A stretch of 64,000 nucleotides of DNA, from assembly GCA_004794655.1 (NCBI GenBank), contig SMMW01000068.1, forward strand, positions 659,501 through 723,500, written 5' to 3'. Each line of letters opens with the position of its first letter. Positions within the stretch are counted from its first letter, which is position 1. Position numbers and translations under genes: made by a program. Under the pieces are notes generated by a model that saw nothing but the letters and a program-made list of their open reading frames with translations, did no database searches and was not told the DNA's origin. The stretch comes from Marisa cornuarietis (Eukaryota > Mollusca > Gastropoda > Architaenioglossa > Ampullariidae). Positions 48,698 through 61,485 of this stretch are shown here, one piece after another.

Positions 48698-48881
48698 GGC
48701 GGTCCGGTGGCGCAACGGTTAGCGCCTGTCACCAGTACAGTGAAGGTTGGCTGTCCTGGGTTCAGTTCTCGTCTCGGGCACGCTGTTCTTTCTCTGCATA
48801 TGGCATCTGTTTACAGGGCTGGCTGCCTTGCCGTGATATAGCCTTAGTTGCTGGCTCGGCGTAAAACACCAATTTAAAAAA
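48698..48881 (+). mobile_element. SINE-2, well-preserved copy with 15-bp TSD
   Basis: A tRNA-like head (box A ggtggcgcaacggttagcgc, box B gggttcagttctcgt) is followed by a body with ctctgcatatggcatctg and cttgccgtgatatagcc, ending in an A-rich tail. A perfect 15-bp TSD, gtctcattatattta, lies at 48683-48697 and 48882-48896. Related copies are at 7986-8135 (minus) and 62580-62680 (plus). The intact TSD makes it the youngest of the three. Confidence 0.9.
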
Positions 48882-49430
48882 GTCTCATTATATTTAAATG
48901 TTTTCCGGTTACAGAGAGAGTTTTTTTCATTAAACTAGCCTCCAGGTTTGAATGTGTTTACTACAACTTGTAACGACTTCGCTAGACCCACTGCTGAGTT
49001 TAGTTGAGATAAAGGCTGCTATCCTAATTTCATTCATTTCTCAGGGTGAATTTAATTTGTGATGACATTTTGAAGATACCAGATGCGGAACGAGAAGAAA
49101 AGACCTAAAAAGTATTATTTTAATGTAATTTAATTTTCACTCCTTCCGTAAAAAAACAACACTTACACTCTTCAATGTTCAAGTTTTTTTGTTTAAATAA
49201 ATCTCCAGCATTTATATTTAGAAGTTGTCTTAGCCCTTTAATGTCCCATGTAATTTGTCTTTCACAAATTACTTAAGAATGTTAATTGGTAGGGGGGGGG
49301 ACTCGTAGTATGGTAGGCTTTGGCGCTGAAAACACTTCGTTCTCTGCTTGAACACACTTTCTAGTTTTAGTTTGGTTACAGTGAGGGTAGGGGAAGAAAG
49401 GAGATAAAGAATGAGGATTACAAGAGATCG

Positions 49431-49433
<3 letters not shown>

Positions 49434-49465
<32 letters not shown>

Positions 49466-49467
49466 TC
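49434..49467. repeat. (CTTT)n microsatellite
   Basis: About eight ctttctttct units followed by a T-run. Confidence 0.95.
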
Positions 49468-49930
49468 CTCCTTTCTTTTTTTTGTTGCTGTTACTAAACT
49501 ATTCTGAGTCTCTGCTTTCTAAAGATCTTCCTGGAAATTTTGACTGAGGTACTGAGTGGATATTTTGGGTGAAAACCACATTTAAAAGAATAACTTTGCT
49601 TACCTTCGTGTGTCGTCTGTTTGCTTTTCAACTCATCTTCTGAAGATTGTAGATACTTTGGTGCTGTGCAATGTTCTTTTAGAGCCAAGGCTTTTCTGAG
49701 TTTATGACTGGAAACAAAATTCATTGAAAAATGACTCATCCTAGACCTACACTAATTTCCTATTTTTATCGTCTCTGCCGCGAAAGAGCTGGTACTCCAT
49801 CTGATTGAAAGTCTTTGATTGAAGCGAGACTCACAACGGGTCGCTAAACTCAAACGAGCTTTTTGCGAGTCTTGATTGTCTGGTCTTCGTTTATGAAAAA
49901 ATGACGAACTTTATGCTAATCTTCGCATGC

Positions 49931-50160
49931 AGGGCCTCCTGGAATCGTACAGTTAGTACCTGGTATCTCACAAATAATGCCGACTGTAGCTCTGTGAGCT
50001 CCATCATAAGGAAACCCTTAAAAGGCAAGGGGTGGCCTCAGTCAAGTGCATGTGAGTCGCACGTGATGTTCCCAGACAAGAGCTGGTGGTCCTGGATTGA
50101 CGTCCTCCACCTACAGTCCGCTGTCTGCGAGTGCAGCTGTCATTTCAAGACTAGACAGCT
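49931..50160 (+). CDS. Candidate Trp/Cys-rich exon
   Basis: After the acceptor-like aatcttcgcatgcag the frame stays open past 50250. It encodes ASWNRTVSTWYLTNNADC, then MFPDKSWWSWIDVLHLQSAV and CECSC. The block KSWWSW...VC loosely resembles KSWCW...VC of the exon at 41677, including an 11-nt identity (aagagctggtg). No clear donor was found, so the right limit is arbitrary. It may be a diverged copy of the same CUB-like exon, or chance. Confidence 0.22.
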
Positions 50161-50429
50161 GTCATGCAGCTCCTTACATTTCACTGCTATTGGATTCTGG
50201 CTACCCTACTATAGCCTTTATTCACTCACTTCTGCTGCTATGGGGATGTTAAACTTGTTAACTGTTCATCAAAGATGTCGTTAAGCTGCACAGATCGTTG
50301 CTAGGAGCTAGTATAATGGCTAATCCTTAAAGGTCACATTAAAGGTTTGGATGAAAACATTTTTTTCTAATCACTGAGTAAAGTTTAGTGCAAAATGCTA
50401 TCTCCCGACATCCTCTTTCTGTTCTCTAG

Positions 50430-50546
50430 ATACACACCTATAAATATCACCATGCACAAAAAGTGGTCAACATCACAACATCGATCGTGGATGTATGCTG
50501 TGGATACCCTTGCAGCAAAAGAGTTGCATCCATCTGGCAGTTGGTG
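50430..50546 (+). CDS. Candidate exon related to 61486
   Basis: A very good acceptor (cctctttctgttctctag) is followed by a phase-2 frame YTPINITMHKKWSTSQHRSW running to a TGA at about 50544. The same region at 61486 reads YTPVNMTMHRRSTTWTSALY. Differences there are mostly silent or conservative in this frame. The function is unknown; position and hydrophobic alternation would fit the last strands of a CUB-like domain. Confidence 0.25.
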
Positions 50547-51122
50547 AATCTGTCAACAGACCTGACCATGACTTGTCTGCACCCAGTGATGTTTGTGAGC
50601 GGGAGTCTTGAGAACGGAAGGGAGTTATTAGCCTCGAGTTTGTGAAAAAGTGTGTAGGTGGCGGGGGGGGGGGATGCCACAGGGTTGTCTGTAAAAGCTT
50701 CCACCTTTTTTTTCCTCTCTCTCTCCCTGTCTGTCATTTTTGTTTCAGGCTTTATTGCAGTGCTTTCATTCGTCTGCCCGAAGGTCTTTCGTTCTCTGTG
50801 ATGATCTCCCACTCATCTGCTGAGTGACCCGCGATGCTGAGTTATGGATTGAAAATTCATTTATTGCTTTCGGATGCTTGCAGTGGGGCACTAAAGACTT
50901 CGCTTGACCCTGTCGCAGTCACTATCATTGACGAGAGATTTTGTTGTTACGGAGCTAATTTTTCCACTGATCCCCGTATCATACAATGATAACATGTCAA
51001 TGATGGTAATTTTTCTTTAAATAGCTTCTATCTCTAAAATATCGACATTTTCCTCCAGTTTGTAAGGTTCCGTGGTTTTTCTAGATCCCACTAAGCTCTT
51101 CATGTTTTTCTCTACGGTGCAG

Positions 51123-51395
51123 TAAGGTATAGGTAAAGGTCGTTCCCTGACCTTTTTCAGATCGCTGGCGAGCGAGGTTTTTTTTTAAGACCACACTTAT
51201 CTCGGGGCCAGCTTTGTGTGAGGGCGGTACCCATCTCGTCTACCTTACCTTCTTCAACGTTTTGGGGAGTCAGGCCCCCATTACTGAATGCTGGGTCAAC
51301 TGGGGGAAGTTTGCTGCCCTACACGGGTATCGAACCTGTGAGCCTCTCGGTTCCGACGCCTGTACTCTAACCACTCGGCTAACAGCTTTCGCAAT
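51123..51395 (-). mobile_element. SINE-1, second copy
   Basis: Minus strand: gttagccgagtggttagag (box A) and caggttcgatacccg (box B), then cagcaaacttcccccagt, ctggccccgag and a tttacctatacctta tail, matching the 1603-1890 copy in order. The flanking repeat ggtgcag (7 bp) at 51116-51122 and 51396-51402 is a probable TSD. The tRNA head has a better box B than the first copy. Confidence 0.85.
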
Positions 51396-51484
51396 GGTGC
51401 AGCTGTGGGTGATAAACAGTGGGAATTATTTTAAAGTCCGTGAAGTGGAATGAATTTGACTTGAAACGTAGCATATTGAAGTTA

Positions 51485-51532
51485 TTTTGTTGTCTGTCTG
51501 TCTGTCTGTCTGTCCGCCCGTCTGTCTCTCCG

Positions 51533-51570
<38 letters not shown>
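51485..51570. repeat. (CTGT)n and (GT)n microsatellites
   Basis: ctgtctgtctgtctgtctgt is followed by a variant stretch and then about 34 bp of pure GT. Confidence 0.95.
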
Positions 51571-51573
<3 letters not shown>

Positions 51574-51749
51574 TTATTGCCACATCTGTCAAATATTCAA
51601 TTTGTTTCATGGTTTAACTGCATGTACTCTTTTGCTTGCTGTGCTTACTTCCAGTTCTCTAAGGAGACTTCCGTTCCATCCCCGCCATATATCATCGACT
51701 TACAAACAAAGAAAAACGGCCTGAAAAAGAACCATTTCTCTTAGTTGTA

Positions 51750-53875
51750 GTGTTTCTTTCAAATATGTTTTGTTATCACCAACCAGTCTTCTCTTACTTT
51801 ATTCTCATTTATTCTCCATCAGAGACATCACTTCTTACTAGAAGTCTACAAAGATTTAATCATCTCTAAAATGGCCGTCTTGAAACATCCTGATTTATTT
51901 CTTAAACACGAATGAGCTATCATTTGTTGCGCTGACTTTACAAAAATTGAAATAATTTTTGGTGGAAAATCCAGATTAAAAAGGTTAGCAAGACACTGTT
52001 TGAACACTTTGAAAGGTTTTAACTTAACTCGGATGTTTGCAGCTACATCAGCAGTCTTTTTATTTTGGTATTTTTGCAAGAGTGACAGACTATTTATGGG
52101 CAAGTGAAATGGACTCACCAAGTTACTACAACAGTGACTGCGACTTGATGGTGCAGTATTTCCAATAAATTATATCTTACTAATATATTACCAATATATT
52201 ACTAATCGGTCTCGTGTGGAAGACTTCTGTATCCTTAGTTTTACTTCAGACGAAAGGGTTGTGGCCCCGAGACTCAATGATGCTTTCCTTTTTGTGCTTT
52301 CATTGTTTGCCTGAACACCCGTGTGTTGTCCGATGACAATGTTGCTCTATGCCACTTATACACTTTCCTAATAGATACTGGAGGTTTTACCATTCTTATA
52401 TCAATTTAAACGATTCCTGCAACAGATTCAGATGAGAAAGCAACTTGTCGTTTCGAGAAAATGACAATGAGTGCATCGTTTGAACGAAGTGTGAGGTAAT
52501 CTTCCAAAATTAACTTCTGCGGCTCTGCATCCTAAGGATCTTTGAGTTAATAGTTAAATATGTAAGATGATTTTTGTAGTCTTATTTTTAATCGTTTTTG
52601 TTTAATCTTTTACGTGGACTGTCAACCCGAAATATGTTTCGTTCTTGTTGTTTGCATGTTCTGACTGCCATGCCGCCTGTTATAGATGTTTAATATCTTA
52701 AATGATATTCTACAGCGTTTTCTTGTGAACATCAGCTTTGTCCTGAGCACTCTGGGTTATTACCTGTAAAGAAATTTTTAAATGTTTATCTAACAGCTGC
52801 CACAGAGCTGCTCTTTAGAAATATTTTGTTTCTCATCTTCTGTAACTGATCCAAAAGTTTTGACTGAGATGCAAAATTCCGCATATTCACCCGATGGACT
52901 TTAAACTCATCTTGTACTACAGGTCCACGCTATGTAAACATGTTTTTATAGGGAACAGTATAGATAATCATAAAGAAAATCAGTCTCATTACTTTGCATT
53001 TTGACAAAAATCTTTAAAATAATGCACCGAAATATTTTTTTAATATTATCATGGGTACACAATCAACAATCTTTTTACGCCATGTCTTTCAATCAAAGGT
53101 ATACTCTCTATCTCCAGATAATAATATTATAAAATAAATAGCCATTTCTTGCCCTTTTGATTTAAATTCTCAAAAATCGTAATTCCCCGGGCTGATTATT
53201 ACTACTGAAAATATTTGAAGCAATCTGTGGTATTTATAATAGTTGTCGTAAAACGCAGTTTTGTAATTTATTTCTATTTCTTAAAGGACTTAATTTCTTC
53301 AGGCATTTTAAGGGAATTAAAAGAGAGGTTTCAAAGCTCAGTTCTCTGAGCTAAGAACCAGAAGTTCATTTACTCTATTTAGTCTTGTAAGCTAGCGGGA
53401 CGCGTTCCTGGTTGTGGCTTGCGGAACTAATCATTGGGTGCACCCACCCTATTAGTCAAGTTAGTGCCACACATAAAAAGCCAACTGTCGGGTTGTTTTA
53501 GTGCATCTGACCTCTGAACATATGAAATCAAGGCATGCATAAACTAGATGATGATTAGCTTTCTAATTACACGCCTGTTTAGTGCTTCTTAGGAAGTGCG
53601 TAAGCAATTTGAGTTGTTTTTTTTTTAATTCATCTTAAGATTCCGTTTAATGTGAAATGTTGCAATAATAAAAGACACAAATGTAAGGATATAACAACTG
53701 TTGGCATTGCTAACACAGCCAAACTGTTATTGATTCAAACAAAGCGACACAATTCGAGAAAAATCACTCGTCTTTAATTGGTGTTTGTAAAATTTAAATT
53801 GGGCAAAAAAGAAGTAATAGAGAAAAATTACAACTTGAGATAACTTAAGCATCCTATGTGTGCGTTTGTGTGTTC

Positions 53876-53878
<3 letters not shown>
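51750..53878. other. AT-rich stretch, nothing recognised
   Basis: No supported exon or mobile element over about 2.1 kb. Confidence 0.4.

Positions 53879-53927
<49 letters not shown>
53879..53927. repeat. (GT)n microsatellite
   Basis: About 49 bp of TG. Confidence 0.98.
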
Positions 53928-54205
53928 ACGTGGACTTTAGAGCTTAAGTTACTTCGAACAGTTGAAACGGCACATAGGCCAGGGGGAGACTATTCCCTTG
54001 TGAGACACTAATCTCCCCTGATTCTTTCAACAACTCGGAACGCACGACAACCGATTAAAATACCCGAAAGACTGTTAATGATGAGACCAGACAAAGGTCA
54101 GCACAGCGGAACAGGAATAAAATGGCGGCAGTCCTACATCCCCGAATGTCATTTTTCGTCTGTAGGCAACTGGACACCTGACCTGTTTGTTTAACGGCCT
54201 ACAAA

Positions 54206-54258
54206 ATGGCGACAGTGACGATGTTTCCATCACCGGCAAGGAAGCCTCAGTGTGGACC
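54206..54258 (+). CDS. Candidate short first exon
   Basis: The context caaaATGGcg is good for initiation, and MATVTMFPSPARKPQCGP ends at a perfect donor, CC|gtaagt (phase 2). A second aaaATGGCGGC lies 85 bases upstream; such motifs are often at promoters. No following exon was identified. Confidence 0.2.
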
Positions 54259-54948
54259 GTAAGTTCATCCAAAGTAGCAGTCAGTCCTTGGTAAACAGCT
54301 TCTTGACCTGGACATACTTTATTCTCTGGAAACTTCTGTCTGGATGGGCGATAAGTCTTTGCTAGAGGATAGAGTCAGGCTTATACGACGACATGACGTC
54401 TTCAAGGAAGCAATCGATGACTGACGCGACGAGGACAGGCAAGTCACGTGATAAATGTCAAGAACGGAAGAAGAGGAAGGCTATAACAGTAAGTAATCAT
54501 CTAAGAGAGCTACAGAAGAAAAATACAGCGGAGGAAAGAGACAAAAAGAAATAAGACAACGATAACTAGAAAGAAGCATAAAAGAAAAGATGAGAAAGCA
54601 GAAAAACAAGAAACAACCTCAAAATATTTACTTTCTTACCTTTTCATTACCTCATATTGAATGTACGATTAAAAAGGTCGCAGGGTTGTAACATTCCGAT
54701 GTTAGTCCTTTTTTGTTGTTTATTCAATTACATTTTTTTCACCTTTGAGTCGTTATAAAGTACTTCTAGTCGCGATTAAAAAAAAACAGGCAATGAAAGC
54801 TTCTTCACTTCTGTGCTGGCCTTCGAGCTAAAGTCTGTCAATCCCTTTCTTTCTTTCATCCTTCTTCTCTTTCCTAGTTCTCCTTTCTTTTCTCATTCTT
54901 TGTCTCTCTCCCCCACCCACACACGCACACACAAACACACATGGACGG

Positions 54949-54978
54949 CAGCGCGCGCGCGCACACACACACACACAC
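54949..54978. repeat. (GC)n(AC)n alternating purine-pyrimidine tract
   Basis: gcgcgcgcgcgc runs into acacacacac, about 30 bp. Confidence 0.95.
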
Positions 54979-57800
54979 GTAAGTTCGTTTGATGTACAGG
55001 AATTGATTAAACATATAGAAGGGAAGGCTTTGATTTTGTAGCGGGTCCATATGCCAGCATAAGCTTCGCATAGAATATTTTTTTCAAATCTTTGGCCTCA
55101 ACGCATGGATCACAAGACAAAAACAATCTGAGGGATCTGTCATACTTTGAAGTCACGTTTATCGCATCCAGTCTCCTTCAGAGCACGCAGTAAAATAGAA
55201 TAAAGCAGTCCCTGTCTCTGAAATTTTGTCATAAAAACTTCAAGCAGGGATCAGTTCTAAAAGCTGAAGACTATCATTGGAGGTTTTGCTGAGCTCATCA
55301 CAAGTTTTCCTCAACTGTAAAACGTGGAGCGATGAAAAATGCGATAAGTGAATGCAGTATTTCTTTGTCTCCTCTTGTAGGAGCTAAACGACCTTTGATA
55401 TTTTTTTATTCAATTTTTATTTTACTTTCTTTTTGTTTTTGGGGGGGTTTGCTGACGTGGCAAGATTGTTCAGGAAGGCGTGTGTGTGGTGGACGGAGGA
55501 GCACAACAACATAACTCTCAATTATTTAAGAGTTGAGGGGAGGGCACAGAAACATTATTATATGGTTTTGTCGTTTGGCAGAAGTTATGGCTTTGTCACA
55601 GATATAAAAGTTTCTCCCTCTTTGCAAGGAAGTTGAAACCTCGATAAAGCTTAATAATAACTGCAACGTCTACCATTTCTTACGTGCAATACAATAAGGA
55701 TCACAGATGCCACGCATATTTGAGACAAATTAAGTTTATCCGATTTTTTTAAAATCAGACCCATTTACACCTCAAAAATGGCCAAAGAAATATGAAAAAA
55801 ATTGTGACTTAAAATAAAGATTTTATTATTGCCGTCAGATCTTCTTGGCCGGGTTACTAGGGCTACTGTATAGTTAATGATCATGGCTAAGAATTAATTA
55901 ACAAATAGCAGTGATAGCACAACAATGAAGTAGATGAAAGCTGCGAGAAAGATCTCACAAACTTTCCTCGCACACCTTTGGTCGCCTGTGTGTATAACTT
56001 GCTGTCAGTTCACGTGAATGGTTCTTCACAATTAACTTGTAGACGAAGTTTGTGTCGCGAGCAGACACTCTGTTTATATATTTGTTTATTGGTTTGTTTA
56101 TTTATTGACAATGCACCGTGAAAATATGGAAATGAACCAACATAGTGTGTGACGTGTCCAGAAGCTCAAGTCGGCTTTGTTTAACAGGTCACCATCAAAT
56201 ACGATTATAGGTAATAAACAAATTAACGCAAGAATTCACAGCAAACGAGGAAAAAAAAATATTAAAACATAACAGTTTAAAAAGGACAAAAAATCACCAC
56301 CATGCACTTTAAATGTTTAAGACTTTTACGCTAAAAATAAAATTCTATCGACACACTACTGTAAAGTACAAGCAGAGGTGGCTACACATGCACAATGTGA
56401 TATACCTACACAGATAAATACATCAACAAATACAAAGGTAAACACATGCTGATGCAGGGCTTCTCTTACACAAACATATTGCTACATACCTACAAATATA
56501 GGTGAAAAAATACGCGCCTACAGATACAAGGATAAACAAGTTGGGAAAGTCTGGGACAATGTTTGATGTAATAAGATTATTCGTCTGTCTGCACAGGTCA
56601 GAGGTTATCTGCTTCTGTCTGTTGATCTTCGTCTTGTTGATATGTTGATCTGTTATTCATCTAGTTTTCTTTCACCAGTCGTCTGGCAGGCGACGAGGTG
56701 TCAGCGAGACGGGTAGTGAATTACTCGTGAGACTACCTGAACAATTGATGTGAAATGAGACTGACTGTAGTCATTTCCCTCGGCAAGGACACCCACAAGC
56801 AAGTGATGGCCATAACAGACTTTGGTTCTCTTTGATGCAGCGGATGCTCACAGCGTGAAAAGGAATCCATCAATGTAGGTTTCTGATATAAGTTGGTATC
56901 ACATGACTTTACCACAGACTAACGGATGGAACATAAGGGTTTAACACCCTCCACCGTCTGTCATGTATTCCTCCTCGCCTCGTCTGTATGTCAGTCTGCG
57001 TGTCTGATAGTCTTAAAAAGTTATATATTTTGTGCTTCTGGGTGTACACACAAAATAAACATTAAATGGCTGGAAGGTGTAAAAATGGCGTCTTGTCGGC
57101 AAAGTTGCATTTATTTTCATAATTTGCTTTCTAGGTTTGTTTTGATTGCTCGATTTGCAGTTTTATTTATTTTAAAGCAAGAGTTTCGTCACTTGCATCG
57201 TCTTGTATGATCATCGTAATGACTCCTGGGGCAAGCGCACGATGCTTATTTAAATACCCGTATGTCAGCTGCCTCATATGCTCGCCAAGCGCCCAGTGTA
57301 GTGGTTGTCAACACTCGTAACTGACCAGCCATGAATGGGGGAACCCTCCGTGTTATAGCTCTGTAGGCACAGAAATCTTTTTGGTAAGTTTGCGTTTCTC
57401 CCTCGACGAAGTTTCGCCGATTACACCCGTGACTGGCGGGGTGTTGTGTCAGAAAACTTTCCACGAATGCCACGCTCTCAGAGGTCAGAGAGGCCGTTAT
57501 CACAAGGTTCCCGGTAACATTTTTAACGGCCGCTCCTTCTTCTGGCCTCTTCCTGAACTCCTGTCTTCTGTTTATCTTCTAACTGAAGCAATTGCTAAGA
57601 CCTTTTTTTTTCAAGAGTCGAAAAGAAGGACACAAAGAACACAGACTAGGGAGGACGTTTAATGCTGTGTCAGCAAGAGACTGTGACACGGCGAGTATTT
57701 ATACACTCACCCATCAACTCATTTTCTCACTCATTCACGTGCGCGCGACGTGAAGTTACCCTTCGTGAGTAGTGAGGGATATTAATTCGCCAATTGTTCA
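54979..57800. other. No recognised gene
   Basis: AT-rich sequence. Open frames near 56926-57210 (+) and 57503..57246 (-) lack domain or splice support. Confidence 0.35.
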
Positions 57801-57804
57801 CTCA

Positions 57805-58200
57805 TTCATTTATTCGTCCTTTGACTGGTACCAGCTGCCAGCAGTTATTGTGGTCCGCCGTTGCTGGTCGTTAGTAGGCGAATGGTGGTAGACGCAGCTA
57901 CTGACGAGGCTGGTCGCCGAGTACTGGTTTGTTGGTCCAGCCTGGAGTAACTAGTCCGGTGCTTAACATTTACCAGCAAATTCTTTATCTGTCCACCTCG
58001 ATGTTGACCACCCGCCAGTGTACCCTGAATGACGGCCTTGCGGGGTCACATGGCTGAACCAGACGAGAAGATGCTGCTTTAATGAAGGGTTCCAGGAGGG
58101 GTCTCGTGCTCCGTCCTATGTCAATGATCGTGCGTTTGGTGTGGGCCTTCAGACCAGCCTCTTCAACTTTGGTCTCGGTTGCTTCTCTTCTCCTCTCCAT
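57805..58200 (-). mobile_element. Degenerate LINE 3'-terminal fragment
   Basis: On the minus strand, in shifting frames, it shows the post-reverse-transcriptase tail of an RTE-like LINE: KAHTKRTII, then a 'W/FxHVT' block near 58050, then GTLAGGQHRGGQIKNLL corresponding to the GTLEGGRRRGRQRK type of segment. It ends in an aataaatgaatgag tail near 57810. It is a different family from the 19.7-kb LINE. Frames are broken. Confidence 0.5.
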
Positions 58201-59539
58201 ATGGCAGAATGTTAATTACTGAGGAGTGTTCAGTTTGTGGCTGGAGTAAAACTGATTGGATTAATGAACCAGATTGTGTCCAGTCTTGTCATTACCATTA
58301 CTGCTACCAGGACTCTCCGACATTGATGTCTACCATGCAGCGGTCATTTTTGGAGAGGATGGATTCAGAGGAAGAATAAACACACTTTTTTATCGACAGT
58401 TCAGTTGAGGTCCTACACACACAGAAATCTCAGATATAAACATGCGGTGGAAAATTATGAAAAAACACAATGCACGTAGATTAGAAAATGTGAAAAGCGT
58501 ATTACATAGATTAGAAGCAAAAAGTTATAATTGCAGAAAAAAGAGACAAGTTATTCCATCAAGCGAACAACTGCTCTCAATCAGCTGGAAGGGTTGTTAG
58601 GAGAAGAAGTGGTCTTCATGGGGAAACAACTCTGCGCCAGCATTGAACTGTCAAAAACAAAGTTTTACGGAAAAACAAAACCAAACAAATTAAGAACCAT
58701 AAACAGGCCATCTGATTAGATTCACAAAGAGTATTTTGACAGTAAAAGTAGGACAAAGTGCTGTTTATAAGGCAACTCAGCAGGACTGTGCGTGTTTCAA
58801 ATCAGGAATGACTGAATGAGACTAAATGGCTTTTACAAAGTTCCAGACAGCCTAGTAATGTTAATGACAAAGAATTCACTAACGTGAACTATTTCCCAGA
58901 ACAATGTGGTCGTATAGACGAGTTGTTTATCCCCATAAGGTTTTTTTTTTAAAAAAAGAGGAGGAAGTGTCTGTCAACCGGGATCACCTCATACGATACA
59001 TGTATACTCCACCGAGTTATAAATACGATACACGAAACAGGTGATACGTATCTATTCACCACAACAAAATAAATAAGATGGTCAAGGCCAGACAATATCG
59101 TATACAGCAACAAAATACAAATAAAGGGGAGACGACTATAAAACAGTGAACACAAGCTTTACTACGACTGGCGATTCTCGGCCATCGAGTCTCTGTTATA
59201 GGAAACGCGGTGCTGTGTGAAAATAGATATACCCGTTAGCACAAGCACAGTGCAGAGCAATATATCTGTACATCAACTATCCTCAAAAAGAAGCCAGGAA
59301 GAAGTGCCTTCAGACAGACAGGACAGTAATGGAGACAAGGCAGACGGCACTTTCTGTCAATACTTTAAACACAAAGGGTCTGGTGGACAGCTTTTTACTC
59401 AGGACAGAGTCGAGACAAAGCCAAGGACATCAACCCAATGAACTATAGCAGCCTCAAAGGACGAAAAGTAATCGTTCTTTAAATTAAGATTACTAAATGC
59501 CAGTCTGTTCGTATGTCTGCTTGTTTTCTGTCTCAGCAG

Positions 59540-59735
59540 TAAGTACTGTGGGTCCTGATTTCAAATCTCCCCTCCGGCTCGTGTGTCTAATTTTTCCCCA
59601 AATTCCCCACATCTGTCACAATTGAAGAAGACTGTTGGCCTGCCTACAAGGCTATCAGCTTGCACGCCTTTTGTGTGTCTGATAGCTGTTTCAGAAAAAA
59701 TAAAAGCAACATCAAGAACTAAACCATAGTGTGTC
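59540..59735 (+). other. Possible SINE body before the (ATC)n array
   Basis: gatttcaaatctcccctccgg resembles a tRNA box B, and the segment runs directly into an (ATC)n tail as tRNA-derived SINEs often do. No box A or TSD was identified and no second copy is present here. Confidence 0.25.

Positions 59736-59819
<84 letters not shown>
59736..59819. repeat. (ATC)n microsatellite, about 28 units
   Basis: Pure trinucleotide array; the poly-Asp frame on the minus strand is not a gene. Confidence 0.98.
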
Positions 59820-61485
59820 AGATTCATTTTATTTTAAAGCAGTGGGACGCAAAAGAGGGGCAAGAAATCTACCCACTGCCAAAAAGGAGCTATTTATAGA
59901 TTAATTGGAAGCACAGCCGGCTTGCATCACCCAACATGCCCGTGATGGTCGTTGACTTTGATGGTCGTGAGTCGAGAAAACCAGGTCAGTCAGTGAATCA
60001 TCGAATTTCAAAGAAGGCAAAGTGCTTTGCGCCATATTGTACTAAACCGCATTAGCATATGCCGACCCACTTGTTCGCAGGCAGGTCAAAGGGCAAAATC
60101 GTCACATGATCAGCCCGGGGCGCGTGCAGGGACGTGACAGACGGGGTACGTTACATCCCAGACATGCTTTGTATGTTGAATGATAGAACATGTCCTACTC
60201 AGGTAGTCATGTTTGTGTCCGTCAGTAAACAGTCACCATCTACTGTAGTGATATCAGTCACAGCTACAAAGACTACTAACATCAGCTGTGCATGGACTTC
60301 TGTGAGACATGGATATATATATATATCAGTTATTACTTGCTATACAGTTGTTATGTCAGTCGACGCTGAAACTCATACCAGGGGCGAAAAAAGCGGTGCT
60401 AGCAGACAAAATAATGAAAACAGACGTGGAGGTAAGAGATTCGGAGACTGATAGTTGCCGAGAGAGGAAGAAGGGGGAGGCGTGTTTGTACGTGCGTATG
60501 TGTGTGTGTCTGTCTGCGTCTGTGTGTGCATGCGTGCGTTTGAATTTTTGTTTTTGTTTGTTTGAGATTTTTTTTGTTAGTTGCAAATGGGATGCGCAGA
60601 AGTTGCCGAAGTCTCCAAATGCAGAATGGATGGTTTTTGTGCCTTGGCGTTGACTGTAGTCTTCAGAAACTTTATTCTTGCACGCGTTTCCCTATTTCCA
60701 AATTAAGCTGGAATTTTTAACAGCAACTTTTCTTAGTGACAGATGTAGGTTGCTGCTTTTCTGATGCAAGTCGATTTTCTTTAGAATGATTTATATCCCC
60801 TGGAAGCCACATCAAGAGGGTTTTTTTGCAACTGAAGCGCGTAAACGTGTCCACAAAGATGTCTGAGCTGTCCTTAAGTAGGTGCAACGAGGACAGCTCA
60901 TTCCTAAGAGACCCTCACTGCTGAAATTAAATATAGATTCACAAAGGTTGTCAATAAAATAATGTTTAAAATTACTTTTTGTCGCTGGCTAGCGCGCATG
61001 CGGGATAGGAAACCATTGATGTTGTAGCCAAGATACGAAGGCCATGCGGTATTTTTCTTGTGGCGGGTCTTCAGACGCCACCTAAGAGCGACTATGTTGT
61101 CAGCAACAACAAGAGAGAGAACTAAATAAACTTTTTCTTGCCGACTTTCTAGGCTGTGCCTATTGCTCACCTTCAGAGGTGTAGCATGAAACATCAGCCC
61201 TACGGTCATGTCCTGTTCCCGTCTTCATGAAGAAACATAAGTGTGGAACGACCCTAGCAGTCACGTGCTCGGTTCGGTAATGGTTTAAATCTTTTCTTGC
61301 AAGCTACCCCATGACGATGAGAGTTTTAAATAAAATAGATGCGGAAAAGACTTTTGATATTTAATGAGCAGATAATTTACTTGCTGAATACAAAACTAAA
61401 TGTGTGAATTATTTCTGAAGCTGAAGGTTCAGATCAAGATACTGTCTTCCCAAATGTTGGTAATTACCTCACTTCCGTTTTTAAA

